From JABMQB01 sp964575025 (lineage in GTDB: Bacteria; Bacteroidota; Bacteroidia; Bacteroidales; Prolixibacteraceae): a stretch of 64,000 nucleotides of DNA. The stretch lies in contig CAZNPV010000005.1 in the NCBI GenBank assembly GCA_964575025.1, positions 1 through 64,000 on the forward strand, written 5' to 3'. The position numbers were made by a program, and so were the translations under genes. Below the pieces are notes generated by a model. The model saw only the letters and a program-made list of their open reading frames with translations. It was not told the DNA's origin and did no database searches. This document shows, piece by piece, positions 1 to 8,710 of this stretch. Within the stretch, counting starts at the first letter, position 1. The number at the start of each line of letters is the position of its first letter.

Positions 1-49
1 TATGAGCCCAACGCGCTACTCCCGATTATTATCGGGACTCCACCCCGCA
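1..49 (-). tRNA. Partial tRNA-fMet-like sequence (anticodon CAT), cut by the window edge, with an enlarged D-loop
   Basis: Read on the minus strand from 49 to 1, the sequence has a TGCGGGG acceptor half, TG at positions 8-9, a GAGT D-stem half, then GCGC, G26 and an anticodon half TTGGG followed by loop bases CTCATA. The anticodon is CAT and the anticodon stem resembles initiator tRNA. The D-loop is about 20 nt because it carries the palindrome TCCCGAT-AATA-ATCGGGA (20-37). The D-stem has a mismatch (A11 against G24). Everything 3' of the anticodon lies outside the window, so I cannot say whether this is a working tRNA, a pseudogene or an assembly join. Confidence 0.5.
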
Positions 50-138
50 ATATATGTTCATGTAATTAAAATCTGTGAACGCGGATGCAAATATAATTAC
101 TTTTCACGAACTGACAAAAACAGGAGGATTGTTTCCTT

Positions 139-1452
139 TCATTGCAGGGCTTTGATTTCCACCCCCAGCCATTCGTAGAGTGTGTCCAACACTTTCTCTT
201 TCTGGTATTCCGGCAGGTTGCTGATCCGGGTCCGGTGGTTGCCACCGGGTTTGACGATCTTCAGGAGGTTAGGCTTATCCGGGATGCATACTCCTGTAGC
301 GGTCCAGGGATCGTACACTCCGTAGATGAACAGCATCTTTTTAGCGGTGGTATTCAGGAAGTGCTGTACTTCACGCATAGCCTTCTTTTTGTAGGGTATT
401 TTCATTCCTTCGGGCAGGAATATTTCCGAAAGGTAATTCCGGGCGTTTTTGATCTTCAGGTATTTTCTGAATGGCCGGGTATCGTAGCCGTAGTAACCCA
501 GTTCATGGGCTGCCTGCACAAAGAAAGAACGGGTGCTCTCGGCCCCTTCGATGGAAAAATAGTCCGGGGATGAAGGGGTGAAAAAATGGTTGAAAAGCAC
601 GGAATCGGGGGCCGTAGTATCCAGACTGTCCACAGGACCGGAGCCAAACTGCCAGAGAATAAACGAGTATTCCAGAACGCAGTAATCATACACCTCTTCA
701 ACAGGAATCCGGAAGGTATACCCTTTGGTTTGAACCAGATCCTGAAACATCGGAAAAAGGGTTTCGCGGCGTTTCAGAACTTCGAGTTGCATCTCCCGGA
801 CTTTCTGCCTCTCTTCGGGAGTTCCCGGCACGTTTTCTATGAACGGTTCGTGTCTGCCGTCTTCCACGCCAAAATTCACAGGGCCTACATAGGCTACGGT
901 TACATCCACATCATCGGGGTAGAGGGTGCGGTGTGAAATGGCGGTTTGCCCTCCTTTGCTGATGCCCGTATGGATCCATTTGCCGGTATAGTATTTTTTG
1001 AAAAGCTCCGTGATCCGGTGGTGGTCGGCAGCTGCATTGGCTACGGTCAGGTACTGCCAGTCGGGATCAGCAGGCCATGATTCGCCAAAATAGCGGTGCT
1101 CCACATCAATCTGGTTGGCTTCCAGGAGACTGGACAGCTCACTGGTATAGTTCTCCCGTGCAGCCTGCGCAGCTGTGTAGCCCTCGGTGATCAGAACCAC
1201 CGGAGCTTCTTTTGAAAGGTGGGATACATACACCCGCTGGGTGAAAAAACCGGCAGTGGTATCCCCATGATCCACCGGTTGCCTGAACCGGAGTTCGTAG
1301 GATTCCTCAAAAAGATCCCCTCCTTCTATCTCTTTAATGTTTTGAATACTGGGCTGCGACTGCAGAAAGAGTAAAAACTCAGATTGCCGGGCATTCAAAT
1401 AAAAGGCCTGAAATAACAATAAAAGAAGAACCGCAGATTTACGTATGTTCAT
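139..1452 (-). CDS. Secreted serine peptidase, S37 (PS-10) family
   Basis: A 437-residue exported protein. Residues 1-21 form a signal peptide (hydrophobic VLLLLLFQAFYLNA, then RQ). The mature part is an alpha/beta-hydrolase: the nucleophile elbow is GISKGG with Ser165, the likely acid is Asp381 in GVYDPWT, and the likely base is His406 in GGNHRTR. This layout fits family S37, prolyl tri/tetrapeptidyl aminopeptidases, which release short peptides from protein N termini; the related S28 family is the main alternative. The ATG at 1452 places the signal peptide at the N terminus. No operon partner is visible. Family call is confident; substrate is inferred. Confidence 0.85.
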   Translation of the reverse strand: MNIRKSAVLLLLLFQAFYLNARQSEFLLFLQSQPSIQNIKEIEGGDLFEESYELRFRQPVDHGDTTAGFFTQRVYVSHLSKEAPVVLITEGYTAAQAARENYTSELSSLLEANQIDVEHRYFGESWPADPDWQYLTVANAAADHHRITELFKKYYTGKWIHTGISKGGQTAISHRTLYPDDVDVTVAYVGPVNFGVEDGRHEPFIENVPGTPEERQKVREMQLEVLKRRETLFPMFQDLVQTKGYTFRIPVEEVYDYCVLEYSFILWQFGSGPVDSLDTTAPDSVLFNHFFTPSSPDYFSIEGAESTRSFFVQAAHELGYYGYDTRPFRKYLKIKNARNYLSEIFLPEGMKIPYKKKAMREVQHFLNTTAKKMLFIYGVYDPWTATGVCIPDKPNLLKIVKPGGNHRTRISNLPEYQKEKVLDTLYEWLGVEIKALQ

Positions 1453-1634
1453 TTTAGCTGTTTTATTCTGTTCATTTTCCGGCCGGGAGATTCCGGCTGT
1501 TTCTGTTGCGGTCCAAAAATAAGAAAATCTTTAAAATTATACAGATAAGAAGTTGCTTTGGAATTTTCGTTGAGGGTTATTCTTCTCCTTTTTTCCTGCA
1601 TGGTATCTGCAGGAATGAGCCGTTCTTTTTCAGG

Positions 1635-1826
1635 TTATGCTGCGATGTGATCAAAGGCTTCAGCCAAAATCTCAGGATACATCTCTCCAAAATTTTCCTG
1701 ACACCATCTCCGTAACTCCTCCAATTCATCCTTTTCGATCCATCCGATGCATTTGTATAATTCTTTTCTGAAAAGTTCCTCACTGAAGGTCACCTTGGGT
1801 AAAATTACTTTTGCATATTCTATCAT
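1635..1826 (-). CDS. Small conserved-type protein, 63 aa, function unknown
   Basis: The frame begins MIEYAKVILPKV and ends in EAFDHIAA. It has no signal peptide or membrane segment and is acidic and helical, with a WCQENF motif. The style (hydrophobic start, then FRKELYKCIGWIE) matches small cytosolic proteins that I recall as widespread in Bacteroidota without a known role. An AAAAGG stretch 5 nt before the ATG could be a ribosome binding site. The competing overlapping frame of 68 codons (1577-1783) has less protein-like composition. No function is proposed. Confidence 0.65.
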   Translation of the reverse strand: MIEYAKVILPKVTFSEELFRKELYKCIGWIEKDELEELRRWCQENFGEMYPEILAEAFDHIAA

Positions 1827-2103
1827 GGCCTTTTGCTTTTAAACTCCTTTAATATAACCATAGAAATCCAATTCTCGTATGCTGTAAAATATGTATTAAC
1901 ACTATTTAACGATTCTCTTTCCTGTGATTCATTGTAATTCCGTTGAAAAGGAACTGTTTACCGGTTAAATTGTCTAAACTGTTTAACAACATATGGTTAC
2001 AAAATTACTCATTGATGAGTACAACCTATTCTTAAACCAGGACCTTCTTGTCAGAAGAATTCCGGTAACTTTTCTATAGGAACAAAACAGAACGACACGA
2101 TGT

Positions 2104-2877
2104 TCATCCGGTAATGGATTGTATAAATTCCGGGATGGTTTTCTCCGGGGGAGTCTCCTTTTTTAAAGCTTTGATAAATGCGGTTCCTATAATTGCGCCG
2201 TTGGCATATTTGCAGGCTTGCCGGAAGGTACTCCGATTGGCAATGCCAAAGCCGATCATACAGGGAGAGCGGACCCCCAGTTTCTGAACCCGTTCGAAAT
2301 AATCTTTATGAAGATCTTTTGCCTTCTGGTTTTTTCCGGTAGTTGACGAGGATGAAACCATATAGATGAATCCGGATGTTTTGGTATCAATTTCATGGAT
2401 CCGGGAGTCGGAAGTCTCGGGAGTGATCAGGAAGATGTTGTGAAGCTTTGCCTTTTCGAAAAAGGGTTTACAGCGGGTTTCATATTCCCGCAACGGAAGG
2501 TCAGGAAGGATCACTCCGTCGATCCCTGTTTCTCTGCATTTAAGGCTGAATGCTTCAATTCCGAACCGGTAAACCGGATTGAAGTAGCCCATCAGTATCA
2601 GGGGAATGGATATTTTTTTTCGGATTTGTGCAAGCTGGTTGAAGAGCAGTGTAAGGCTCATGCCGTTTATCAGTGCCTGGTGGTTGCTTTGCTGGATGAC
2701 CGGCCCATCGGCGGTGGGATCTGAAAAAGGAATCCCTATTTCAACCATGTCAACCCCTGCTTTTTCAAGTTCTGAAAGGATAACCGGCAGGCTGTCCGGT
2801 TGTGGATAGCCGGCTGTAAAATAGACCGACAAAATGTTTTTCTTTTTTTTCTTAAAAAGTTGATCAATCCTGTTCAT
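2104..2877 (-). CDS. trpA: Tryptophan synthase alpha subunit
   Basis: TrpA cleaves indole-3-glycerol phosphate to indole and glyceraldehyde 3-phosphate and passes indole to TrpB through the alpha2beta2 tunnel. The 257-residue product has the TIM-barrel hallmarks: YFTAGYP near the N terminus, the catalytic Glu in MVEIGIPFSDPTADGPVIQ, LMGYFNPV, the catalytic Asp in GVILPDLP, and GFGIAN for phosphate binding. I chose ATG at 2877 (MNRIDQLF), giving the usual family length; an in-frame start at 2961 would overlap trpB and add a non-homologous tail. It is the last gene of the operon, 40 bp after trpB, with no clear terminator behind it. Confidence 0.97.
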   Translation of the reverse strand: MNRIDQLFKKKKKNILSVYFTAGYPQPDSLPVILSELEKAGVDMVEIGIPFSDPTADGPVIQQSNHQALINGMSLTLLFNQLAQIRKKISIPLILMGYFNPVYRFGIEAFSLKCRETGIDGVILPDLPLREYETRCKPFFEKAKLHNIFLITPETSDSRIHEIDTKTSGFIYMVSSSSTTGKNQKAKDLHKDYFERVQKLGVRSPCMIGFGIANRSTFRQACKYANGAIIGTAFIKALKKETPPEKTIPEFIQSITG

Positions 2878-2917
2878 GGTAGTAAAATTGTTGTTTTTTC
2901 TGGATGGTTCTGTTTTC

Positions 2918-4108
2918 TCAATAGCCGAAATACCTGAGGTATGTTTCCATGTCTTTATCACCGCGGCCGGACAGGTTAACGACTGTCACCTCTTCTTTTT
3001 TAAAGCGGATCTGGGTTAATGCAGCCAGTGCATGGGCTGATTCCAGGGCCGGGATGATCCCCTCTTTTTGTGTGAGCAGGCGGGCAGCCTCCATCACTTC
3101 CTTATCGGTTGCGTACAGATATTTTGCGCGTCCTGTTTTACAGAGATGGGCATGGAGAGGTCCTATTCCGGGGTAATCAAGCCCTGCAGATATGGAATAG
3201 GGTTCTGTAACCTGTCCGTCTTTGTTTTGCATGATTATGGACATGCTGGAATGCAAGACTCCGGGCGAGCCTACAAACAGGGTAGCTGCTGTTTCAGCGG
3301 TATAAATTCCTTTGCCTGCTGCTTCCACCCCGATCAGTTCCACCTCCGGATCATCCAGGAAATGGTAAAAGGCGCCGGCAGCGTTGCTGCCCCCTCCCAC
3401 GCATGCTATAATTCTTGCAGGCTTTTCACTTCCTGTTTTTTCAGCCAGCTGAGTTTTTAGTTCTTTGCTGATCACAGACTGAAAACGGGTAACCATGTCC
3501 GGATAGGGATGAGGACCTACCACCGATCCAATGATATAATGCGTATCCGACGGATGATTGATCCAGTCGCGCATGGCCTCATTGGTAGCGTCTTTCAGGG
3601 TTTTGTTGCCTGTATGTACCGGGATTACCGTGGCTCCAAGCATTTTCATCTTTTTTACATTGGTCTCCTGACGCTCCATATCCAGGTCTCCCATATACAC
3701 AATACACTCCAATCCTTTTAAGGCACAGACGGTTGCTGTTGCCAATCCGTGCTGCCCGGCTCCTGTCTCCGCAATGATGCGCGTTTTTCCCAGCTTCAGG
3801 GCCAGCAAAACCTGCCCAATGGTATTGTTCAGTTTATGGGAGCCTGTATGATTCAGGTCCTCCCGCTTCAGAAAAATCTTTGTATGATAATATTCTGATA
3901 ACCAATGTGAAAAATAGAGGGGCGTAGGCCTGCCCGAATAGTCGCTCAGAAGCTGCCTGAATTCAGATTCAAATTCTTCAGAATGAATGATATCCAGGTA
4001 TCGTACCCTTAGTTCCTCAATATTGACGTACATCATTTCCGGAATCCAGGCTCCCCCGAATTTGCCGTAATATCCATCTTCATTTACCTGATAGTTCATG
4101 GTGGTCAT
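2918..4108 (-). CDS. trpB: Tryptophan synthase beta subunit
   Basis: TrpB is the PLP enzyme that condenses indole with L-serine to L-tryptophan. The PLP lysine lies in TGSHKLNN (Lys92 with this start), and GGGSNAAG is the phosphate-binding loop; the N-terminal YYGKFGGAWIPE block is typical of canonical TrpB1. The ATG at 4108 follows an A-rich stretch and leaves 5 bp after trpF; ATG 4099 is an alternative, and a TTG at 4117 would overlap trpF by 4 bp. At about 396 residues it has the normal length. Confidence 0.97.
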   Translation of the reverse strand: MTTMNYQVNEDGYYGKFGGAWIPEMMYVNIEELRVRYLDIIHSEEFESEFRQLLSDYSGRPTPLYFSHWLSEYYHTKIFLKREDLNHTGSHKLNNTIGQVLLALKLGKTRIIAETGAGQHGLATATVCALKGLECIVYMGDLDMERQETNVKKMKMLGATVIPVHTGNKTLKDATNEAMRDWINHPSDTHYIIGSVVGPHPYPDMVTRFQSVISKELKTQLAEKTGSEKPARIIACVGGGSNAAGAFYHFLDDPEVELIGVEAAGKGIYTAETAATLFVGSPGVLHSSMSIIMQNKDGQVTEPYSISAGLDYPGIGPLHAHLCKTGRAKYLYATDKEVMEAARLLTQKEGIIPALESAHALAALTQIRFKKEEVTVVNLSGRGDKDMETYLRYFGY

Positions 4109-4113
4109 TTTTT

Positions 4114-4749
4114 TCAACTTTTTATCATATGAATAAATGCATTGATCGTACGAAGATTTTTTAATCCCGGTTTATCTTCAAAACCGCTGTTCAGGTCAAA
4201 TCCTGCCAGTTTGGGATGCCTGAATTCGCGGAGGACAACCGCATCTTCGGGTTGTATACCTCCGCTCAGAAGAAAAGATTTCTCCCCCTGGTAACGATCC
4301 AGAAGGCTCCAGTTGAATTTTCTGCCTGTTCCTCCATAGGAGGGGGCCTTAGTGTCGAAAAGGAAATAGTCGGCTGCTTCGGTATAATCGGCTGTTGCTG
4401 CAAAATCGAATGCCTCACTGATCCCAAACGATTTGATAACCCTGAATCCTGCATCTCTGACCTCGCGGCAGTATGCAGGACTCTCATTGCCGTGCAGTTG
4501 TATATAGGCTAATCCGTATTTTTTTGCCGGAAGCAGTACGTCCTGAATTTTTTCATTGACAAAAACACCCACTCCGGGCACAGGGCTTGCGAAGAGCCGG
4601 ATTTTTTCCCCTTCCGGCAAATTCCCTACGTATCGTTTTGACCGGGGATAGAATATAAATCCCATAAGATCGATACCGGAAGCGGTTAATGCTTCCCGGT
4701 TTTCCGGGTATTTAATCCCGCATACTTTGATGAGTCGGTTGCTGGTCAT
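4114..4749 (-). CDS. trpF: Phosphoribosylanthranilate isomerase
   Basis: TrpF performs the Amadori rearrangement of N-(5'-phosphoribosyl)anthranilate to CdRP, the third dedicated step of the pathway. The 211-residue protein is a single TIM barrel with KVCGIKYPEN at the N terminus (catalytic Cys), LMGFIFYPRSKRYV, VGVFVNE, IQLHGNE, FLFDTK (catalytic Asp), YGGTGRKFNW and LLSGGI. It is a stand-alone protein, not fused to TrpC. It lies 1 bp after trpC and just before trpB, so translation is probably coupled. Confidence 0.96.
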   Translation of the reverse strand: MTSNRLIKVCGIKYPENREALTASGIDLMGFIFYPRSKRYVGNLPEGEKIRLFASPVPGVGVFVNEKIQDVLLPAKKYGLAYIQLHGNESPAYCREVRDAGFRVIKSFGISEAFDFAATADYTEAADYFLFDTKAPSYGGTGRKFNWSLLDRYQGEKSFLLSGGIQPEDAVVLREFRHPKLAGFDLNSGFEDKPGLKNLRTINAFIHMIKS

Positions 4750-4750
4750 T

Positions 4751-5539
4751 TTATGGGTTTAGTTTTGAGATAAATTGTTTACAGGCTTCTCCCGGATTCC
4801 CGGTTTTCATGAAGGTTTCACCGATCAGAAATCCCTGGAACCCGTAAGCTTTTAAAAGGGTAACATGCGAAGGTTCTGAGAGACCACTTTCTGAGATTTT
4901 TCCATATTTCTCAGGAATCTTTTTCGCCAGCCTTAAGGAGGTTTGGATATCCACGTTGAACGTGTCCAGGTTTCGGTTATTGATTCCCACAAAGTCTGCC
5001 AGCGGCGGGATTTTACTGAGCTCCTCTTCCTTATGGATCTCAACCAGTATTTCCATTCCCAGTTCTTTCCCCAATGCAGCCAGGCTGTATAACTTTTCTT
5101 CCTGGAGGCAGGCCACAATCAACAGGATCACATCCGCTCCTTTGGCTTTTGCTTCGTAAACCTGCAGGGGATCCAGGATGAAATCTTTCCGTAGAAGGGG
5201 AGTAAAAGGATTGGCTTTCCTGGTTTTTTCAAGATCTTCGAGGCTCCCTCCGAAAAAAGAGCGGTCGGTTAAGACTGAAAGTGCAGAGGCTCCGGCTTCG
5301 GCATAACCCCGTGTTACATCCTCAATCCGTGCGTTTTTATTGATCCTTCCTTTGGACGGAGATTGTTGTTTATATTCCGCAATGATTCCGGGCCGGTGGT
5401 CCTCTGCCAATGCCTTTTTCAAAGAGTTGCATTGTCTCTCAAACAAGGGATATTCCCTGAGTAAATCTGCAGAGGTGGTTTTCTTCAACCGGGAGATTTC
5501 TTCTTTTTTTGTTTGTAGTATTTGTTCTAAAAAGGCCAT
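4751..5539 (-). CDS. trpC: Indole-3-glycerol phosphate synthase
   Basis: TrpC closes the indole ring, turning CdRP into indole-3-glycerol phosphate with loss of CO2 and water. The 262-residue protein shows the N-terminal FLEQILQTKKEEI helix, IIAEYKQQSPSKG (catalytic Glu and Lys), ASALSVLTDRSFFGGS, LLRKDFILDP (catalytic Lys), GINNRNLDTF and ISESGLS. I chose ATG 5539; an upstream in-frame start at 5623 runs into trpD and adds a basic tail unlike the family. It follows trpD by 11 bp. Confidence 0.96.
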   Translation of the reverse strand: MAFLEQILQTKKEEISRLKKTTSADLLREYPLFERQCNSLKKALAEDHRPGIIAEYKQQSPSKGRINKNARIEDVTRGYAEAGASALSVLTDRSFFGGSLEDLEKTRKANPFTPLLRKDFILDPLQVYEAKAKGADVILLIVACLQEEKLYSLAALGKELGMEILVEIHKEEELSKIPPLADFVGINNRNLDTFNVDIQTSLRLAKKIPEKYGKISESGLSEPSHVTLLKAYGFQGFLIGETFMKTGNPGEACKQFISKLNP

Positions 5540-5550
5540 TTGTTGGTTTT

Positions 5551-6537
5551 TTATTGGAGAAAATTTTTTAACGATTGAAGGGCTTTTCCGCTTTCCAGGG
5601 ATTCGGAAGCGATAGCCAGGCATTCGTCCAGCTGTTTTTCAGGTTCCAGGCACTGAATTGCCAGGGCTGCATTAGCTGTTGCCACCTGGTTTTGTGCGGT
5701 TGATCCTTCTCCTGAAAGGATAGCGATAAAAATTCCGGCAGCGTCTTTCACCTGGTTTCCCCCGAACAACTCTCGGGAACGGATCCGGGTAAAACCGAAA
5801 TCTTCCGGTTTGAGTTCTCCTTCCTTCGTGTTGGAAGCAAAACGGATGGCATCGGTTAAGGAAACCTCATCGTACCCATCCAGGCTGTTGATGATCGTAT
5901 AACGGATATCGGAGATTTTGTACACTTCCCTGTACAGATCGAATACCTCCTTGTTGTAGACGCCCAGTACCTGGCATGCAGGTGAGGAAGGATTGGTCAT
6001 CGGGCCAAGAATATTAAAGAAGGTTTTTACTTTTAAGGCTTTTCTTGCCGGTGCGATATATTTCATGGCAGGATGGAAGAGGGGAGCATGGAGGAAACAG
6101 AATCCTGCTTGCTCCAGTTTCTTTTCAAGGTCCTGTTTGTTGTTGGTAAATGTATAGCCGAGGTATTCCAGAAGATCGGAAGATCCGCTGGTTGAAGAAA
6201 CAGCATAATTTCCGTGTTTTGCAACTTTATAGCCTGCTCCGGCAACGATAAAGGATGCCAGGGTTGAGATATTAAAGGTGTTTTTCCCATCCCCCCCTGT
6301 ACCCACAATATCTATGGGATGGTAAGCCGAGAGGTCGGTATGGAGGCAGAGCATGAGCATGGCCTCCCGGAAACCGGCCAGTTCTTCGGAAGATACCGGC
6401 CGCATGAGATAAACCGTTAATAAGGATGCAAACTCGATGTCACTATGCACGCCCTGCCCAACCTCCAGGAGTACCTCCCTGGCCTGTTCACGGGTTAACC
6501 GGTTTCCTTCATACAGGTAGGTAAGAATGTCTTTCAT
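5551..6537 (-). CDS. trpD: Anthranilate phosphoribosyltransferase
   Basis: TrpD transfers the phosphoribosyl group of PRPP to anthranilate. The 328-residue protein has the helical N-terminal domain and the PRPP-binding GTGGDG loop followed by NISTLASFIVAGAG, the KHGNYAVSSTSGSSDLLE block, and HPAMKYIAPARK for anthranilate binding. ATG 6537 (MKDILTYL) gives the normal length; the longer in-frame start at 6588 overlaps trpG. It is a free-standing enzyme, not fused with TrpG as in enterobacteria. Confidence 0.96.
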   Translation of the reverse strand: MKDILTYLYEGNRLTREQAREVLLEVGQGVHSDIEFASLLTVYLMRPVSSEELAGFREAMLMLCLHTDLSAYHPIDIVGTGGDGKNTFNISTLASFIVAGAGYKVAKHGNYAVSSTSGSSDLLEYLGYTFTNNKQDLEKKLEQAGFCFLHAPLFHPAMKYIAPARKALKVKTFFNILGPMTNPSSPACQVLGVYNKEVFDLYREVYKISDIRYTIINSLDGYDEVSLTDAIRFASNTKEGELKPEDFGFTRIRSRELFGGNQVKDAAGIFIAILSGEGSTAQNQVATANAALAIQCLEPEKQLDECLAIASESLESGKALQSLKNFLQ

Positions 6538-6550
6538 ATTCCTTGTTTTT

Positions 6551-7120
6551 TTAGTTTGTAAGCCAGTTTTTAATAATCTGTTCCCCAACAGGGGTCAACA
6601 CCGATTCCGGATGATACTGAACTCCCTGCACATCATATTTTTTGTGTTTCAGAGACATGATCTGTCCGCTTTCGTCCAGGGCTGTAACCTCAAAACAACC
6701 GGGAAGATTTTGTGAATCTACAATCCAGGAGTGGTAGTGTCCGGCCTCAAAAACAGTGCTGATATTCTTATACAGACAGGTATTACGGCTGGTGATCCTT
6801 ATGGGAGTAGCAACTCCATGAAGGGCCTTTTTGAGGTTCAGGAGGTTGGCTCCAAACACTTCTCCGATTGCCTGATGGCCCAGGCAAACTCCCAGGATAC
6901 TTTTCAGGGGACCATACCTTCGTATGATCTCTTCCAGAAGACCCGCTTCAGCAGGGATTCCCGGTCCGGGAGAAAGGACAATTTTGTCGAACTCCTGAAT
7001 TTCCGTCAGGGTGACTTCATCGTTTCGAAATACCGTTACCGGCTGGCCGGTAATTTTTTTGATGGCATGGACCAGGTTATACGTAAAGGAGTCGTAATTG
7101 TCAATAACTAAGATTTTCAT
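6551..7120 (-). CDS. trpG: Anthranilate synthase component II (glutamine amidotransferase)
   Basis: TrpG hydrolyses glutamine and delivers ammonia to TrpE. It is a 189-residue class I amidotransferase: NYDSFTYNLVH at the N terminus, the oxyanion motif SPGPGIP, nucleophile Cys in GVCLGHQ, and HSW plus YHPES carrying the catalytic His and Glu near the C terminus. It lies 10 bp after trpE, as expected for a heterodimer or heterotetramer. In some bacteria the subunit is shared with folate synthesis (PabA); whether that applies here is not visible. Confidence 0.96.
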   Translation of the reverse strand: MKILVIDNYDSFTYNLVHAIKKITGQPVTVFRNDEVTLTEIQEFDKIVLSPGPGIPAEAGLLEEIIRRYGPLKSILGVCLGHQAIGEVFGANLLNLKKALHGVATPIRITSRNTCLYKNISTVFEAGHYHSWIVDSQNLPGCFEVTALDESGQIMSLKHKKYDVQGVQYHPESVLTPVGEQIIKNWLTN

Positions 7121-7130
7121 TTTGAATGGT

Positions 7131-8549
7131 TTAACAAATATTCTCAGCCAGGTTGACGGCTTTTTTTAAAGCGGCCAGTTTGTTATTCACTTCCTGGAGT
7201 TCATTTTCTTCTATGGAACCAGCCACAATACCGGCTCCTGCCTGATAAAAAAGAAAGTTTCCCTTGCTCAGAAACGAACGGATCATGATGGCGTGGTTTA
7301 TGGTACGGTCAAAGCCAAGGTACCCTATACACCCTCCATAGTACCCCCGGTTTTGGTTTTCATAGGTGTCGATAAGCTGCATTGCGCGGTGCTTGGGTGC
7401 CCCGGATAGGGTTCCTGCCGGGAAGGTTTCGCCCAGCAACCGGATGAGGTTGGTGTTTTCGTTTATTTCTCCTGAAACCCGGGAAACCAGGTGGATGACA
7501 TGCGAGAAAAACTGGATCTCCCGGTAAGCCTCTACCACCACCTTTGCCGCACTCCGGCTCAGGTCATTCCGGGCCAGATCAACCAGCATGATGTGTTCCG
7601 CATTTTCTTTGGGATCATGGCTCAGTTGTTCTGCCAGCTCCCTGTCCAGTGCCTCTTTGCCTGTACGCTTAAACGTCCCTGCAATGGGATGGATATAGGC
7701 TTTGTTATTTTTTACCCTTAATGCTGCTTCCGGACTGGAACCAAAAATTTTATAGGTTCCATAATCAAAATAAAAAAGGTAAGGCGAAGGATTGATCGAT
7801 CGCAAGGCCCGGTATACATTGAAATCATCTCCCTCAAAAGGCTGCCTGAACTGCCGGCTCAGAACAACCTGGAAAACATCCCCACGGGAACAGTGCTCCC
7901 TGCCCTTTGTAACCATGTTTCGGTAATCATCATCCGTGATGTTTGACAATTCCGTACCGGTCCGTTTAAACGGACCGGAAGAGAAATTGAGATCTACCAT
8001 CAGATGATGGATATAGTCTATATGGGATTCCTCATTTTCAAAAAGGTTTTCAATGATGTGAAGGCTGTTGCTGTGATGACCAATGACGATGACATATTTA
8101 TAGAAACAGTATTTGATTTCCGGAATCTTATAGGCTTCCTGGATCGGATGAATCCGTTTCAGGTTCTCAAACCAGGGAACAGCATCGTAACTCATATATC
8201 CAAATAAACCGTTCGCAGGAAGTGCTTCATCCGGCTTCTCCGCTTTGAATGACCGGAAGTAAGCATCCAGTTTCTCTTCAAGGCGGTTTTCTGCAGTTAT
8301 ATCAGATTTATAGATTTTTCCTCCCGGCGCCTGGATGGTGACTTTCCCTTCTTCAACGGTAAAGGATGAAACCGGATGAAAACAGATAAAGGAACAGGCA
8401 TTTTCCTTTCCCCGGTAATCGGAACTCTCCAACAGAATGGATTTTGGGTATAATGTTCTAACTCTCAGGTAAATACTTACCGGAGTGACCGTGTCGGCCA
8501 GGATCTCCCTGGCATTGCTTTTATAGGAATAACGATTCATTCTTTTCAT
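7131..8549 (-). CDS. trpE: Anthranilate synthase component I
   Basis: TrpE makes anthranilate from chorismate and ammonia, the committing step. The N-terminal region carries ILLESSDYRG, the LLES element that in characterised enzymes binds L-Trp for feedback inhibition. The C-terminal chorismate-binding domain shows VFQVVLSRQF, SPSPYLFYF-type sequence (here INPSPYLFYF), PIAGTFKRTGKE, DLARNDL, FPAGTLSGAPK and GYYGGCIGY. ATG 8549 (MKRMNRYS) follows a run of nine A; ATG 8540 is an alternative. It is the first structural gene and starts about 32 nt after the second attenuator terminator. Confidence 0.97.
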   Translation of the reverse strand: MKRMNRYSYKSNAREILADTVTPVSIYLRVRTLYPKSILLESSDYRGKENACSFICFHPVSSFTVEEGKVTIQAPGGKIYKSDITAENRLEEKLDAYFRSFKAEKPDEALPANGLFGYMSYDAVPWFENLKRIHPIQEAYKIPEIKYCFYKYVIVIGHHSNSLHIIENLFENEESHIDYIHHLMVDLNFSSGPFKRTGTELSNITDDDYRNMVTKGREHCSRGDVFQVVLSRQFRQPFEGDDFNVYRALRSINPSPYLFYFDYGTYKIFGSSPEAALRVKNNKAYIHPIAGTFKRTGKEALDRELAEQLSHDPKENAEHIMLVDLARNDLSRSAAKVVVEAYREIQFFSHVIHLVSRVSGEINENTNLIRLLGETFPAGTLSGAPKHRAMQLIDTYENQNRGYYGGCIGYLGFDRTINHAIMIRSFLSKGNFLFYQAGAGIVAGSIEENELQEVNNKLAALKKAVNLAENIC

Positions 8550-8580
8550 TTTTTTTTGTCTGTACGGTACCATTCATATC

Positions 8581-8616
8581 AAAAAAAAAGCGGCTTACCA
8601 TGATCCGGTAAGCCGC
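8581..8616 (-). terminator. trp attenuator terminator 2 (proximal to trpE)
   Basis: On the minus strand the 10-bp stem GCGGCTTACC (8616-8607) pairs perfectly with GGTAAGCCGC (8599-8590) around the loop GGATCAT, followed at once by nine T (8589-8581). This is a strong intrinsic terminator directly after the second leader peptide and 32 nt before trpE. The segment TCATGGTA (8603-8596), part loop and part 3' stem, can instead pair with TACCGTGA (8647-8640) right after the leader stop codon (8 bp with one G-U), giving a mutually exclusive antiterminator. Confidence 0.92.
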
Positions 8617-8647
8617 TTTTTTAGCATAGCGAAACCTGTTCACGGTA

Positions 8648-8698
8648 TCATGTGAAAAGGAGGGGCCACCACCAGCTATGTACATTGTTGTGCTTCAT
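8648..8698 (-). CDS. trpL: trp leader peptide 2
   Basis: A 16-codon frame, MKHNNVHSWWWPLLFT, ending in TGA at 8648. It contains three consecutive Trp codons (W9-W11, 8674-8666), a rate of Trp use that is essentially diagnostic for a trp attenuator. The start follows an A-rich stretch after terminator 1. A ribosome stalled on the Trp codons leaves TACCGTGA (8647-8640) free to form the antiterminator; one that reaches the stop codon covers it and lets terminator 2 form. The peptide itself is expected to have no other job. Confidence 0.9.
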   Translation of the reverse strand: MKHNNVHSWWWPLLFT

Positions 8699-8710
8699 TT
8701 TTCAAACATT

